NCBI GenBank assembly: GCA_019359835.1
Contig: CM033327.1
Location: 54,701,446-54,765,445 of the forward strand
Direction: 5' to 3'
DNA length: 64,000 nt
Source of the DNA: Pharus latifolius
Taxonomy: Eukaryota > Streptophyta > Magnoliopsida > Poales > Poaceae
The position numbers were made by a program, and so were the translations under genes. Under the pieces are notes generated by a model. It did not search any database. It was not told the origin of the DNA and saw nothing but the letters and a program-made list of their open reading frames with translations. Positions 46,765-57,681 of the stretch are shown here, piece after piece. Numbering within the stretch: position 1 is the first letter of the stretch; each line of letters begins with the position of its first letter.

Positions 46765-47080
46765 ACAACTGACAGTCAGTTTGATAAATTGACTGTCAGT
46801 TCCAAACTCAGAAACATGGAACTGACAATCAGTGTATCACACTGATAGTCAGTTCATAGAACTGAGTTTTGAAACTGACAGTCAGTGTATGAGACTGACA
46901 GTCAGTTTGAGATTCAAACACACACAGGAGCTACAACCAAAGTCAATTGTACATAACTGACTGTCAGTTTGTGAAACTGACTGTCAGTTAGGTCAACGAC
47001 TTCGACCAGAGACTAAGACCAGGCTCCTAAGCACTAACCTGACTGTCAGTTAGAGGAACTGACTGTCAGTTTGGTCAATT
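46765..47080. repeat. Palindrome cluster upstream of the extra ORF
   Basis: At least ten copies of AACTGAC(A/T)GTCAGTT or one-base variants lie between the RNase H end and the extra ORF. This is the 5' side of that ORF on the minus strand. They match the palindromes inside the LTR, which suggests shared binding sites for a promoter of the extra ORF. That role is inference. Confidence 0.85.
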
Positions 47081-47201
47081 TCGACCAGAAGCAGTCTAAG
47101 ACCCAAGAAGGAATAGAATAATATTATTTTATACAAACAACACTTTTAGCACATCAACTAGCATTTGATATATCAATAATGTTCAGTTCACCCCTTTAAA
47201 A

Positions 47202-47819
47202 TCAAAATCTTGATTCATCTAAGGGTTTGGTGAAAATATTTGCTAGTTGCATATCAGTTCTGACATAATTCACATCAATATCTCCTTTTGCCACATGATC
47301 TCTAATAAAATGGTACCGTATTTCAATATGCTTAGTTCTAGAATGTTGAACAGGATTATTTGCAATTTTAATGGCAATTTCATTATCACACAAGAGTGGC
47401 ATTTTATCAAATATTATTCCATAATCCAGAAATGTCTGCTTCATCCATAATAATTGAGCACAACAACTGCCTGTAGACACATATGCAGCTTCAGCTGTGG
47501 AGAGAGCTACCGAATTTTGCTTCCTAGACGACTATGATACTAATGATCTCCCCAACAGCTGACAGCTACCAGATGTGCTTTTACGATCAATCTTGCACCC
47601 AGCATAATCAGAATCCGAATATCCAATTAATTCAAAATTTGCATCTTTTGGATACCAAAGACCTAAACTGGGATAACATTTTAAATACCTAAGGATTCTT
47701 TCAAGAGCAATCAAAAGACATTCCTTAGGATCAGATTGAAATCTAGCACATAAGCACACACTAAACATGATATCAGGCCTAGATGCAGTAAGATACAAAA
47801 GATTACCAATCATAGCCTA
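47202..47819 (-). pseudogene. Sirevirus RNase H and end of RT
   Basis: Left-hand part of the split pol. It begins with SMIGNLLYLTASRPDI-type sequence (MIGNLLYLTASRPDIMFSV), then YSDSDYAGCKIDRKSTSG (first RNase H Asp residues), and after a stop near 47530 the segment with LLCDNEIAIKIANNP and KHIEIRYHFIRDHV, ending ANIFTKPLDESRF. The order and motifs are standard for Copia RNase H. A stop between the two open stretches breaks the frame. The RT upstream continues at 58559 beyond the Gypsy insertion. Confidence 0.88.
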
Positions 47820-48611
47820 TATTGGGGGAAATCTCCGCGAGACCAAGTCCAGGTAAGTTGCGTCACTTTCGCCCGGGGACCTTGCCTCTTGTGCATGTCC
47901 CGGGCGCCGCCTTTTGCCTGGGGACATTGCCTCCGGGGCATATCCCGGGCGCCGCCCTTTGCCCGGGGACATTGCCTCCGGGGCATATCCCAGGCGCCGC
48001 CATTCGCCCGGGGACCTTGTCTCCGGTGCATGTCCCGGGCGCCGCCATTCGCCCGGGGACGTGGCCTCCGGTGCCTGCCCCGGGCGTCGCCTTTTGCCCG
48101 GGGACGTGGCCTCCGGTGCCTGTCCCGGGCTTTGTCGCCCTTCTAAAGGTAAAGTTTCTGGTTCTTGATCACGTGCAGGTCACGCGAGGAGCGCCTCGGG
48201 AATCAGCGGCCAACTGTCAAGCATCCGTGGCACCTGGCCGGGAGAAGGACGTTGCTACCCTCCATCCGATGGTGGCGTCTGGGGTAGTTTAGTCTTTTTG
48301 CTTCTTTTTGGGGCTATAAATAGCCCTTGTACCCCCTGTTGTAAGAGCAAGTTATTCATTATTGCTAGAGTAGCCAAAACTCACAGCTGTGCTCCGGAAG
48401 CCTCTCCCTGAGAGAGCCTCCCCAGCCGACTCCGGTCGGGAGCACGCCGGCAGGACTAGGGCCCCCACCGGGACCTGAACCTGTATAAATCCTCGTGTCA
48501 CTTGTTGTGTTTGTCCGGCGGGAGAGGACCGGTCACCCGGTCAACCCGCATCGCTTCTTCTTCGCTAGGATCGTCCACAAAACCTGCCGGGGTATTCGCA
48601 ATACCACGACA
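47820..48611 (+). repeat. 5' LTR of the Tat element
   Basis: It starts TATTGGGGGAAATCTCC (partner LTR TGTTGGGGG) and ends ACCACGACA, just before the primer-binding site. A TATAAATA at 48315-48322 is the likely promoter. The left half contains six 45-bp minisatellite units. The 85-bp shortfall against the 3' LTR matches two missing units less a small deletion of about five or six bases in the partner's first unit. Confidence 0.9.
47870..48140. repeat. 45-bp minisatellite in the 5' LTR (about 6 units)
   Basis: Units follow the pattern GCCCGGGGACATTGCCTCC then GGGGCATATCCCGGGCGCCG and a short T/C spacer. The unit length is a multiple of three, so all frames stay open and give repetitive Pro/Gly-rich ORFs on both strands that are not real proteins. 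Confidence 0.88.
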
Positions 48612-48612
48612 G

Positions 48613-48631
48613 TTGGCGCCGTCCGTGGGGA
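48613..48631 (+). other. Primer-binding site of the Tat element
   Basis: TTGGCGCCGTCCGTGGGGA starts one base after the LTR end. TGGCGCC-type starts are common in plant Gypsy elements. The tRNA species was not determined. Confidence 0.7.
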
Positions 48632-48647
48632 CTCGTGAAAAGACGCC

Positions 48648-50185
48648 ATGGCTCCCCTAAGAACAAGGGCCCGCGCCCTTCCCGGTGACGCCGGTCTCGG
48701 AGACCCGGCGCCGCCCGTCAGGGACACGACTGTCCCGGCGCTTCCGCCCGGAGGCGGCCAGACCCAGGTACCGCCTCCCACCTTCCCTCTTAACTTAGGT
48801 GCTTCTACCTCCGGGTCGCTCCCGGTGACCACGGGAACCTGGGCCGGGACCAGTCTCCCCCCGACGGCTCCCCCGGCTCCCTGGGACGCCCTGCTTGAGG
48901 CTTTAGTGGAGGGCCAGCTCCGCACCCAGCGCTCCATGGATGAGCTGCTTCGCGTGCTGGCGCGGCCACTGGCCCCCACATATGCGCCGTACCCATATCC
49001 GGGGGCTATGCCCCTGTTTATGGGTCACCTGGCGGTCCCTCTGGTCTCCGGAGGTTCATCTGCCCCCGTATGACCCCAGCGGGGGGTACCCTCCCCCTGT
49101 GGGTCATACGTCCAGACCTTTTCCGGCACACGGGTCCTTCCCGGTGCCGGGAGGGTACTTCATGCCCGGGCCCTTCGTGGCACCGGGGGGATACCCCGTT
49201 CCGGGCCCATTCCCGGGGCCGGGGGCCCAATGCATGCCGGGGGTTTTCCCTGCGCCGGGAGCCAGTCCCGCCCCGCGCGTCGCGTTCACCACACCGGGGG
49301 CGGTAGACAGAGCAGCTCCTGTGCCTCAGCAGACTTCCCCCGCATCGGCTCCCCGGTTCCAGACGTCGCCGCGGGGGCTCCCCCCTCGCCGGTTCCAGAT
49401 ATTACAGGGGCTTCCCCCTTTCCGGTTCCGGTCGTCACCACGGGGGCTCCCTCCACTTCGGTTCCTAACGTCGCCGCGGGCGCCCCCTCCCCGGTTCCGG
49501 ATGATACAGGGGCTTCCCCCTTTCCGGTTCTGGGGGTCTTCGCAGGGGGCTCCCCCTAGTCGGCCCCGATAGCTTCCGGGCCGGCAGCTTCAGTGCATGA
49601 GCTCCCTCTTCCCCCGGGGCCGCCCCCGAGGGTGCCCTTGGCGGACCAGGTCCGTTTCTTCCGGGAGGAGGTCGAGCGAATGCATACCGCCAAGTGCGGG
49701 GAAGAACTTCCCCCGGGCCGTGGGCGCGGAGAGCCTCACTCTCGCACCGGTCGGGGGAAGAGACCCACCTAGGAGCCAACCTCTCCGAGGCAGAGCCCGG
49801 ACGTCCGGGAACTCAGCCCCGGTCCGGAAGAAAAGCGTCGCCAGCGCCACCCCGGCGGACCTCTTGGGCCGCTTCCCGACTCCAATAACGAGGGCGTGTC
49901 CCCCGTCAAAGAAGACAGCGACCGGGACTCTGCCCGGGAAGTGCAGGGGCTAATCAGCCCCTATGCTGCAGACTTCGGAGCATTCGGTGGCCGCGGCCCT
50001 ACTGCCTGCCGCACTTTGAGCACTATAACGGTGAGGCCGACCCTTACGAATTTGTGCAGGTATACTCCACAGTCATCTCCGCGGCCGGGGGGGACGAGAC
50101 GGTGCAGTGCAACGTCTTTCCCCTCTACCTCACCGGGATCGCCCGGTCCTGGTTCTACAACCTGAAGGCCGGCTCCATCAAGTCT
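48648..50185 (+). pseudogene. Tat-element gag remnant
   Basis: Opens at ATG 48648 soon after the primer-binding site. The N-terminal part is Pro/Gly/Thr-rich (MAPLRTRARALPGDAGLG) with a helical piece, LLEALVEGQLRTQRSMDELL. Phase changes near 49070 and again before 49970 break it. The middle (49080-49560) is a tandem Pro/Phe/Arg-rich repeat around GGGGGCTTCCCCC words. The conserved retrotransposon Gag segment is 50020-50185: HYNGEADPYEFVQVYSTVI, then VFPLYLTGIARSWFYNLKAG. It stops being gag at about 50187, where RT sequence begins, so the Gag C-terminus, zinc knuckle and protease are deleted. Confidence 0.82.
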
Positions 50186-50187
50186 GA

Positions 50188-52944
50188 ATGGCGGAAGGGG
50201 ACGAGGAAAAGATGAGTTTCATAACTCCCCTCGGAACCTTCTGCTACGTCCACATGTCCTTCGGGCTGAAGAATGTGGGGGCGACATTCCAGCGCCTCAT
50301 GACGTTGGTCTTCAAAGACCAAGTCGGCCACAACGTCGAAGTCTACGTAGACGACGTGGTCGTCAAAAGTCCCCGCACAGCCGCCCACGTCAACGACCTA
50401 GCGGAGACCTTCCGCAACCTCCGCGCGTATGGACTGAAGCTCAACCCGGAGAAGTGTGCCTTCGGCGTGCGCGGGGGGAAGCTCCTGGGTTTCCTCGTGT
50501 CCCAACGGGGCATAGAGGCCAATCCCGAAAAGATCCGGGCGTTCCTGGACATGCCCCCGCCGCGCTCCGTCAAGGACGTCCAGCGGCTCGCCGGCCGCTT
50601 AGCCGCACTGAGCCGCTTTGTCTCGCGGTCGGGGGAATGAGGCCTCCAATTTTTCAAGATCCTCCGGGGGCTCGAGGGGTTCCGATGGACCCCCGAGGCC
50701 CAGGAGTCCTTCGATGACCTCAAGAAGTACCTCACGAGCCCTCCAATGCTCGTGAGTCCGTCTCTAGAAGAGCCCTTGCTCCTCTACCTTGCCGCGACCC
50801 CAGTCGCCGTCAGCTCGGTATTGGTGAAGGAGCAAGGGGGACAGCAGCGTCCCATGTACTACGTGAGTGAGGCCCTCCAGGGGGCCAAGACTCGGTACAC
50901 GGAGGTGGAGAAGATCTGCTACGCCCTCCTGATGACGTCTCGGAAGCTTCGCCACTACTTCCTGGGACACCCCATCACTGTCCCGTCGTCCCTCCCCCTG
51001 GGGGAGGTGCTGCGGAACAAAGAATCCACCGGCCAGATTGGGAAGTGGGGGGCCGAGCTCGCCCCCTTCACCCTGTCCCCCACGGGTCGCTCTGCCATCA
51101 AGTCACAGGTCCTCGCCGACTTCTTGGCGGAGTGGACTCCAACCTCCGGGCCCGGGGACGAAGACCTCCCCGCACCGCCCCGACGCAGTGACCATTGGAC
51201 ACTCATGTTCGACGGGTCGCTGTGTCTCACCGGGGCTGGTGCGGGAGTACTCCTCCGGAGCCCCGAGGGGAAGGAACTCGAGTACGCGGCGCAGCTCGAG
51301 TTCCCCGCAATCAACAACGTCGCCGAGTACGAGGCTTTCCTCCTTGGGTTGCGCCTTGCGCGTTCCCTGGGGATCCGGCGCCTCCTAGTGAAGAGAGATT
51401 CTCAGCTCGTAGTTTGCCAAATGGACAAGTCTTACCTGTGCCATGACGCAAACTTGAGTTTTTATTTGCAGGAGGTGCGAAAGATAGAGAGGCACTTCGA
51501 CGGCTTCGAGGCCCGGCATATCCCGCGAAGGGACAATGATTGGGCTGACACCTTGGCCCCGGCAGCAAGCGCCCAGGAATCGCTCCCCAAGGGGGCCTTC
51601 CTGGAAATCATCGCGAAGCCCTCGGTGGCCTCCGTGGACACGGGCGACGAGCCTCGCGTCCCGGAGGTCGCCGAGATCACCCGGACTCCGTCATGGATGG
51701 ACCCGCTAGTCTCCTTCATCAAGAGGGAGGGGGACCCTCCTAACGAGACCGAGGCTAAGCGCCTCCGGGCCAAAGCCCGGGCATACCTCCTGCTGGAGGG
51801 GAAGCTCTACAAGCAGGGGGCTTCCGCCCTCCTGCGCTGCCTCCCATGACCGGAGGGACTCCAACTTCTCGAAGACATCCACGCGGGGAGCTGTGGCTCT
51901 CACCTAGCCCCGCGTGCCATCGCGGCCAAGGCTCTCCGGCAGGGCTTCTATTGGCCCACGGTCATGCACGACGAGCGAGACCTTGTCTCCGCGTGCGAGG
52001 CTTGCCAGAAGATGGCCAAGGGTTCGAACCTCCCCCCTATAGCGCTGCGGACTATCCCCATCACTTCGCCCTTCGTGCGCTGGGGGATGGACCTCCTAGG
52101 GCCCTTCCCCCCAGCGCCCGGAGGATACAAGTATGCGGTGGTCGCGGTCGACTACTTTACAAAGTGGGTAGAGGCGGAACCCTTGGCCAGCATCATGTCC
52201 CGGGCGGTTCAGCGATTTTTCTGGAAAAACGTTGTTTGTCGTTTTGGTGTCCCCCGGGAGATCACTCTTGATAACGGGACCCAATTCGACTCGGCTTATT
52301 TCGGGGAATTCTGCGAAGGCCTGGGGCTCGTCATCCACTTCGCCTCAGTGGCCCATCCCAGGAGCAATGGGGCTGTCGAGAGGGTCAACGGCGTAATCCT
52401 ACAGGGGTTGCGCCGATGACTCGAGCAGGCCGCTTCTAAGCGGGGTGCATGGGCAGAGGAGCTCCCTAGCATCCTCTGCTCCATAAGCACGACCCCGAGC
52501 CGGGCGATGGGACGTACTCCTTTCTCCCTAGTCTACGGGGCAGAGGCAGTCCTCCCCCCGGAGATTGGCTTCCGGTCGCTGCGAGTCGAGCTCTTAGACG
52601 GAGCTACGACCGCAGCGTACCAAGCCAATGAGGCCAACCAGCGACTGGAGATCGACCTCGTGGAGGAGGAATGCGACCGAGCGCTCCTCCGCCAAGCCAT
52701 CTACGAGCGCGAGATGGCGCGCGCATACAACCAGCGTGTGCGCGAGAGGGCCTTCCGCCTTGGGGACCTTGTCTTCAAGCGCGTCACAGACCCCCAAGCC
52801 CAGGGTATGCTCTCCCCCAAATGGGAGGGCCCCTACAGGATCTCCGCGGTCCTGGGATCGGGGGCTTACAAGCTCTCCAACCTCCAAGAGCAGGAGCTGA
52901 AGCACACGTCGAACTTGCGTTTACTTCGTAAGTTTTACGTCTAG
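50188..52944 (+). pseudogene. Tat-element pol: partial RT, RNase H, second RNase H, integrase
   Basis: One frame throughout, cut by three TGA stops at 50638, 51847 and 52417. It starts inside RT at KMSFITPLGTFCYVHMSFGL and includes the active-site EVYVDDVVVK, so the RT fingers are missing. RNase H follows (PLLLYLAATPVAVSSVLVKE, YYVSEALQGAKTRYTEVEK), then the second RNase H (WTLMFDGSL, NNVAEYEAFLLGLRLA, VKRDSQLVVCQM, RRDNDWADTLA). Integrase has the zinc-binding end CEACQK, then catalytic WGMDLLGPFP, ITLDNGTQFDS and RSNGAVERVNG, and a GPY-type tail PKWEGPYRISAVL. No chromodomain is present, as expected for Tat. The stops sit where relatives have arginine and fit CGA to TGA transitions. Confidence 0.9.
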
Positions 52945-53439
52945 CCTACACAGGCCCGTCCCCTCCCCCGGAGCGATTACGCCGAAGGGGGAAGGGGGAC
53001 TTTGTACTAACTGTCCCCTCCCCCGGAGCGATCACACCGGAGGGGGAGGGGGGACATTGTAATCACCTTTCCCTCCCCTTTCGCGACTTCGCGGGGGGAG
53101 GCGTTGTATTTCGTTTCATTATCAATACAACTGGATTTTTATTTTCAACAGTCTCACTGCAGGTTCTTCACATTACCGCCTCTAACAGCGATGCCCTCCC
53201 CGCGAGGAAGCCCTCCCCATGAGGATGCCCTCCCCGTGAGGAAGTGGGCTCTGACCAAACAAGTCCCTCCTGTAGGGCGGCTTACGAACAGCCCTCGTGG
53301 ACTGAGGGTGTAAGCGGCAACCCGGTCCTCAGGGACTGTGGTAACGAGTTACTTTGGGAGACTAGTCCCCTGCCCAAATACTCAGACCCGTCATCGGGCA
53401 CATCCTCCTCCGGGAGTCGATAGTCTCCCCAACGGAACG

Positions 53440-53835
53440 GATTTCTTGGACATTCTTCTCCGGAGACCTTATTCCCGGCTCCCCGTTCTTACGGTGACCG
53501 GACGATTGTCTCCCGGAAATATCATCTCAGGCTTTCTTGGATATTTCTTTCCCGGGGATCTTATTCCCGGCTCCCCGTTCTCACGGCGACCGGATGATTG
53601 TCTCCCAGAAAAATTGCGGATTTCTTGGATATTTCTTCCCCGGAGACCCTATTCTCGGCTCCCCGTTCTCACGACGACCAGACGATTGTCTCCCGGAAAG
53701 CTCACCTCCAGAAATTTCGTCGGGTTTTCTCGGATGTTTCTTCCCCCGAGACCTTATTCCCGGCTCCCCGTTCTCACGGCGACCGGACAATTGTCTCCCG
53801 GAAGGTTTTTCCCCGGAAACCTCGTTTTCAGATTT
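53440..53835. repeat. Tandem repeats of about 90-105 bp downstream of pol
   Basis: Four copies of a block centred on TATTCCCGGCTCCCCGTTCT start at about 53469, 53561, 53649 and 53754. Each is followed by GACCGGAC(G/A)ATTGTCTCCC. Spacing is 92, 88 and 105 bp. The open frame across them (53338-54009) is repetitive and shows no known domain. Confidence 0.8.
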
Positions 53836-53935
53836 TTTAACTTGGAAAAATTCTTATGCTACAGGTCTTCATCTTCACTCCGGGGGCTTTGTCACCCCCA
53901 CAACGCGCGGAGCTATCCTCTGGCCCGCTGTGGGC

Positions 53936-53962
53936 GGGGGGGGGGGGGGGGGGGGGGGGGGG
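53936..53962. repeat. 27-base G run
   Basis: Uninterrupted G homopolymer in the non-coding part of the Tat element. Its exact length is probably unreliable because such runs are hard to sequence and unstable. Confidence 0.85.
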
Positions 53963-54201
53963 ATAAGGAACCCCCGGGTGTCGTCCGGACCATCCACGAG
54001 CAAACTTAGCTAATTCTTATCAAAAGAAGTCGTCCAGACCATCCAAGAAAAATATCAAGAGAAGATTCTCAAAGCAGCAACAAGAAAACACAGCTTTATT
54101 AATCATTCAACCGGAAGACATCTTCCCCCTCCGGTGGGCATCGGAAACGGTACAACCCGGGTCATAACCTGGAAATTCTTTACATCCTAAGGCTCCTACG
54201 C

Positions 54202-54606
54202 CTAATAGTCCCGAAGGCCCTCTGCTAGCTCCCGGGCCAGGTCCCGGTACAATGCGTGTACGCGGCGCTGAGCTTCCTGGAGCACATCCTCAGGCCAATA
54301 CTCGTAGCCCGCCGGTGGAAGTATCCGAAGAGGGGGGATCATCCGGGACCCCGGACGCGGAGGGGATAATTTGACGCGATGATTGTCGAAATTATCCAAG
54401 TGCCACTTCGGGTGCCATCTCAATCGGATCGGCTCCCGGACGGCGTCCCAGCTGCACTTCCCGGAGATGAGACTTAGCAAGATCAAAGCGGCTTGGGCTT
54501 CCCCCGGGGGGCATCTACCGGGTTCAAAGGCCTCGCCCCTGGGGAACCTCTTCCGGACCTTCGCCCGGGAGTAATCTCCCGGGAATCCTGATAACAATGT
54601 ATTCAT
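54202..54606 (-). CDS. Antisense ORF 2 of the Tat element, unknown
   Basis: A 134-codon minus-strand frame downstream of the antisense gene, starting MNTLLSGFPGDYSRAKVRKR and containing CPPGEAQAALILLSLISGKC, a Trp-rich stretch WHPKWHLDNFD, and a helical end DVLQEAQRRVHALYRDLARE. Composition is protein-like rather than repetitive. It could be a last exon of the antisense gene (acceptor not identified) or a separate ORF. I do not recognise a family, although similar antisense ORFs are known as a class in this lineage. Confidence 0.4.
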   Translation of the reverse strand: MNTLLSGFPGDYSRAKVRKRFPRGEAFEPGRCPPGEAQAALILLSLISGKCSWDAVREPIRLRWHPKWHLDNFDNHRVKLSPPRPGSRMIPPLRILPPAGYEYWPEDVLQEAQRRVHALYRDLARELAEGLRDY

Positions 54607-54744
54607 TCAAGACTTAGAAAATTTTTTAATTCCATTGCATTTCAAAATGTCTTTTTACAAGTGTCCGGGGCTTCTTCTAAGAAGCTACCGAGAACAAAAT
54701 TCTAAGAAAGCAAAAATGGTCCTATCTAAGACCCGGGGGGAGGC

Positions 54745-57250
54745 TCATACTTTATCGTTGGCGTCCTCCCCCCGGGGGGCTTCCGCCGGGGCCGGGGCCG
54801 GGGCATCCGCTGTCGGAGGCGTCGGTGCCGGGAACCTCACCCGGACGATCCGGTCGTAGAAGCCCCCGACGAGTTGCTCCACCTCCCGGCGCGAGGGCTC
54901 GAAGAACGCGGGGAAGCTCCGGGGGATGCGGCCCCCGATCGCCCGGGTGCCTACCCCCCGGTGCTCCACGAGCCCGGCCGCGGCCGCAACCACGGTGATT
55001 GCCCGGCCTCGTGCCCGGGCATCTGCGGCCTCCGGGATCACGGAAACCTGTGTGTTAAGAAAACGCACAGCCTCCGCGAGGGTGGCCGGGGGCACCTCCG
55101 AGCTGCTCCCGGAGCCTAGGCTCACGCCAAGGCTCTCGAGGGCCGAGCGGACGGAGCGGCCCGCGTCCATCACCGCCCGGACGCTCGAGCCCTCGAGCTC
55201 CCGGACGGCCTCCTCCTTCGCCTTGGCCTCCTGCCGGAGTCGGCCGTTGACGGCCTCGAAGATGTGGCCTTGGGCCCGGACCCGGGCCAGCTCCTGGAGG
55301 GCTTCGTCACGCTGCCCCAGGTAAGTGGCGGCCCTCTCCTCCGCGTCCTTCAGCAGCCGGCTGATCCGCTGCTCAAGGCCCAAGGTAATGGCCGCCCCCT
55401 ACAAACTGCAGAGTTAGAAAAAATTCAAGTGTAGGGGGCCGAAAGAAAGAGTCATCGACTCGGGTAAGTACCTGAATCTGGAGAGACTGGAGCTCCCCAA
55501 AATGCTCATGGAGCGTCCCCTCCACGACGTAGGCCTGGACCTTCTGGGTCTGCAGGCCCTCCGTGTAGCGGGCGACCTCCCCCGGGGAAAGCAGGGGGGT
55601 CTCCCACCCGACGCCCGTCACGTCGTGGCCGATGAGGGGTCCCCGGACCTGAGCGCCCGGCATATCTCGGCCGGGGTGGCGGTGGTCGGCGTCTTCGTCG
55701 CCGAGGAGGTGGCCTCCGAGGAAGTGGCCGAGGAGCTCTCGGAAGGGCTCCCTCTCCGGGGAGGAACCATAAGGCCTTTTCCCTTCCCGGGCGGGAGGGT
55801 CCCCGGGACCTCCACTTCCGGAGGGACCTCGTAGACTGAGGGGCTCCCCCCCTCGTCTACCGGCCACTCCACCCGTGGAGGCGAGGCCGCCGCAAACCTC
55901 ACCTCCGGCTTCTCCGGCACCAAAGGTGCCAGGGGCGCCAGGAGGGCCGCCACCGAAGGCGGCGAGGGGGCGTAGTCCGCCGAATCGGACGCCGCCCCGC
56001 CCGCGGCCGGTTCCTTCCCCCGAGCCTCAACGGGGCTCTCCGGGGGAGGGGGTGTCGCTTCCTTCCGGGCCAGCGCCCGGGCGCGCCCGGTCCCTGGGGT
56101 TTCGTCCCGGGCCTTCGCCGGCGTCGAGGCTGGTGTCGTCGACGGGCCGGGGGCTTTTTGAACTCTGGCCTTCTTAGGTTCAGAGCCCCCGGCAGCTTCC
56201 TTCCCCCGCTTGTGCGATCCGGGGGTGGGGAGAGGCTTCCTCTCCGGTAGCTTTAGCCCGAAGGTCTCGGCTACCAGGTTCCGGGGAGGGCCCTCCCCCA
56301 CGACGCACCCGATGCGCTCATGTTCATCGGTGAAGTACCTCCCTAGGAGGTTCTCCGCCTTCTCCCGTGCCGCCGGGTAGGCCGGACTGCGAAAGGTAAG
56401 AGTTAGTAAAATTTTGAAAAATTTGTAAATGCAATGAACCAGGTAACGAAGACTTACGTCGGGTCACCGGTTTCACCGGGGGCTGTTGCTCCGGGCACAT
56501 CCCAATCCCCCTTCTCCCGCGCGAGAAGGGGGAGATCCTCAAAAGCATCATCTCCTCAGCGGCGTCCCGCATGGAGTCGGTGCGCCGGGAGACGATGACC
56601 TTCCCGAGGAGCTCCAGCTCCTTGTCCGTCCACACCGGGGGCTTCGGCGCGGATGACCGGCTGTAGGTTGGGGCCTCCGGGGAGTACACCACCCCGTCGT
56701 CCTGGACCTGGAGGTAGAACCACCTCCGGATCCAATCTCCCCAGTGGTCCCGGGAGGCCGCCACCGGGTAATCGGCTACCCGGGACGGTAGCATCTGCAC
56801 CATCACCGAGCCAAAGGGGGACTTGGGTCCCCCCTTCACCAGGTGGGAGCTCCTCGCCGCCGGCTTGTAGAAGTATCGGAAGGCTCGCAGGGTGGGCTCC
56901 CGTCCGGTCGCCGTCTCGAAGAGCCATATGAATAGGTCCATCCGGACGATGGCGTTCGGCGTGAGGTGGTTTAGAGCCACCCCATATTCCTTCAAAAACT
57001 CCCGGAGCAATGGGTGCACCGGGAGCCGGAGCCCCGCCTCGAGGAAGGCCTCGAAGGCCACAATCTCTCCGGGCCTGGGGCGGGGGGCTCCATCCTTCTT
57101 CACGGGGACCCGGACGTCCCCGTCCTCGACGACTCCTCATTCGATCAGGGACTCTAAGTCCCCGGCCGTGAACTCGGAGGCCCAGAGGAAGTCCGGAGCC
57201 ACTTCCTCCGGGGGCACCTCCGTGGTCTTCGCACGGCTCTTAGGCGCCAT
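54745..57250 (-). pseudogene. Antisense gene of the Tat element (putative gypsy-type transposon domain)
   Basis: Start codon at 57250 (MAPKSRAKTTEVPPEEV), then an in-frame TGA at 57137-57139, then the folded domain GEIVAFEAFLEAGLRLPVHP, LLREFLKEYGVALNHLTPNA and VRMDLFIWLFETATGREPTL, which match the putative gypsy-type transposon domain (PF04195) known from Grande/RIRE2-type elements. Phase changes once near 56530. Introns of 71 bp (56387-56457) and 73 bp (55399-55471) have good GT-AG signals and restore phase. After them come a Pro/Ala-rich linker (56301-55618) and a coiled coil (GLEQRISRLLKDAEERAATY, then LARVRAQ and REL heptads). It stops at 54745. A TATAAATA lies 146 nt upstream of the start. 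The gene is damaged by the stop and frameshift. Function in retroelements is unknown. Confidence 0.8.
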
Positions 57251-57395
57251 CAAGTTTTTTCTGGTGGCTAAGGCTTCGGGAGCGGGAGGGACCTAAAGCT
57301 TCCGGGAGCTAGTTACCGGGAGGGGGCTACCAGAAGAGCTAAGGGCGCTGGAGTTTGAAAAGTTTGGAATGAGCTTCCCGGGCCCCCCAAGGCCC

Positions 57396-57403
57396 TATTT
57401 ATA
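57396..57403 (-). promoter_or_regulatory. TATA box of the antisense gene
   Basis: On the minus strand this reads TATAAATA in the context CCTATAAATAGGG, 146 nt before the antisense ATG at 57250. It is outside the LTR, so the antisense gene has its own promoter candidate. Confidence 0.65.
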
Positions 57404-57681
57404 GGGGTGAAGCATGGCCCAGATGGGCGCCACGTGGCACTTCACGGTACATCTGGGCCATTGGAGTTCAGACTGTGCGCGGGAAACGAAGTGACGGGCG
57501 CACAAACCGAGGCGCCAATTCGAACCGCGAGCGCATTTATGGCCAAACGGCGCGGTCATAAGCGCGCGGCACGGGAATCGAAGCGTCACGGCTCCGGTAG
57601 CTTGGCCCGGAGATTTCCCGGTGACATGTACCATACCCTCCGGGGACTCGAGCATCGTCCCCGGAAGGCATGGGGGGCTGC

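Noticed and set aside
41091..47080. Possible CRISPR-like array from regularly repeated AACTGACAGTCAGTT
   Set aside because: Repeat is short and palindromic, spacers are very short and irregular, no cas genes are present, and the context is a plant LTR.
47810..48292. Overlapping long ORFs on both strands in the 5' LTR with repeated Pro-Gly-His-Ile motifs
   Set aside because: They are translations of a 45-bp minisatellite whose length is a multiple of three. Both strands and several frames stay open, and the LTR context argues against coding.
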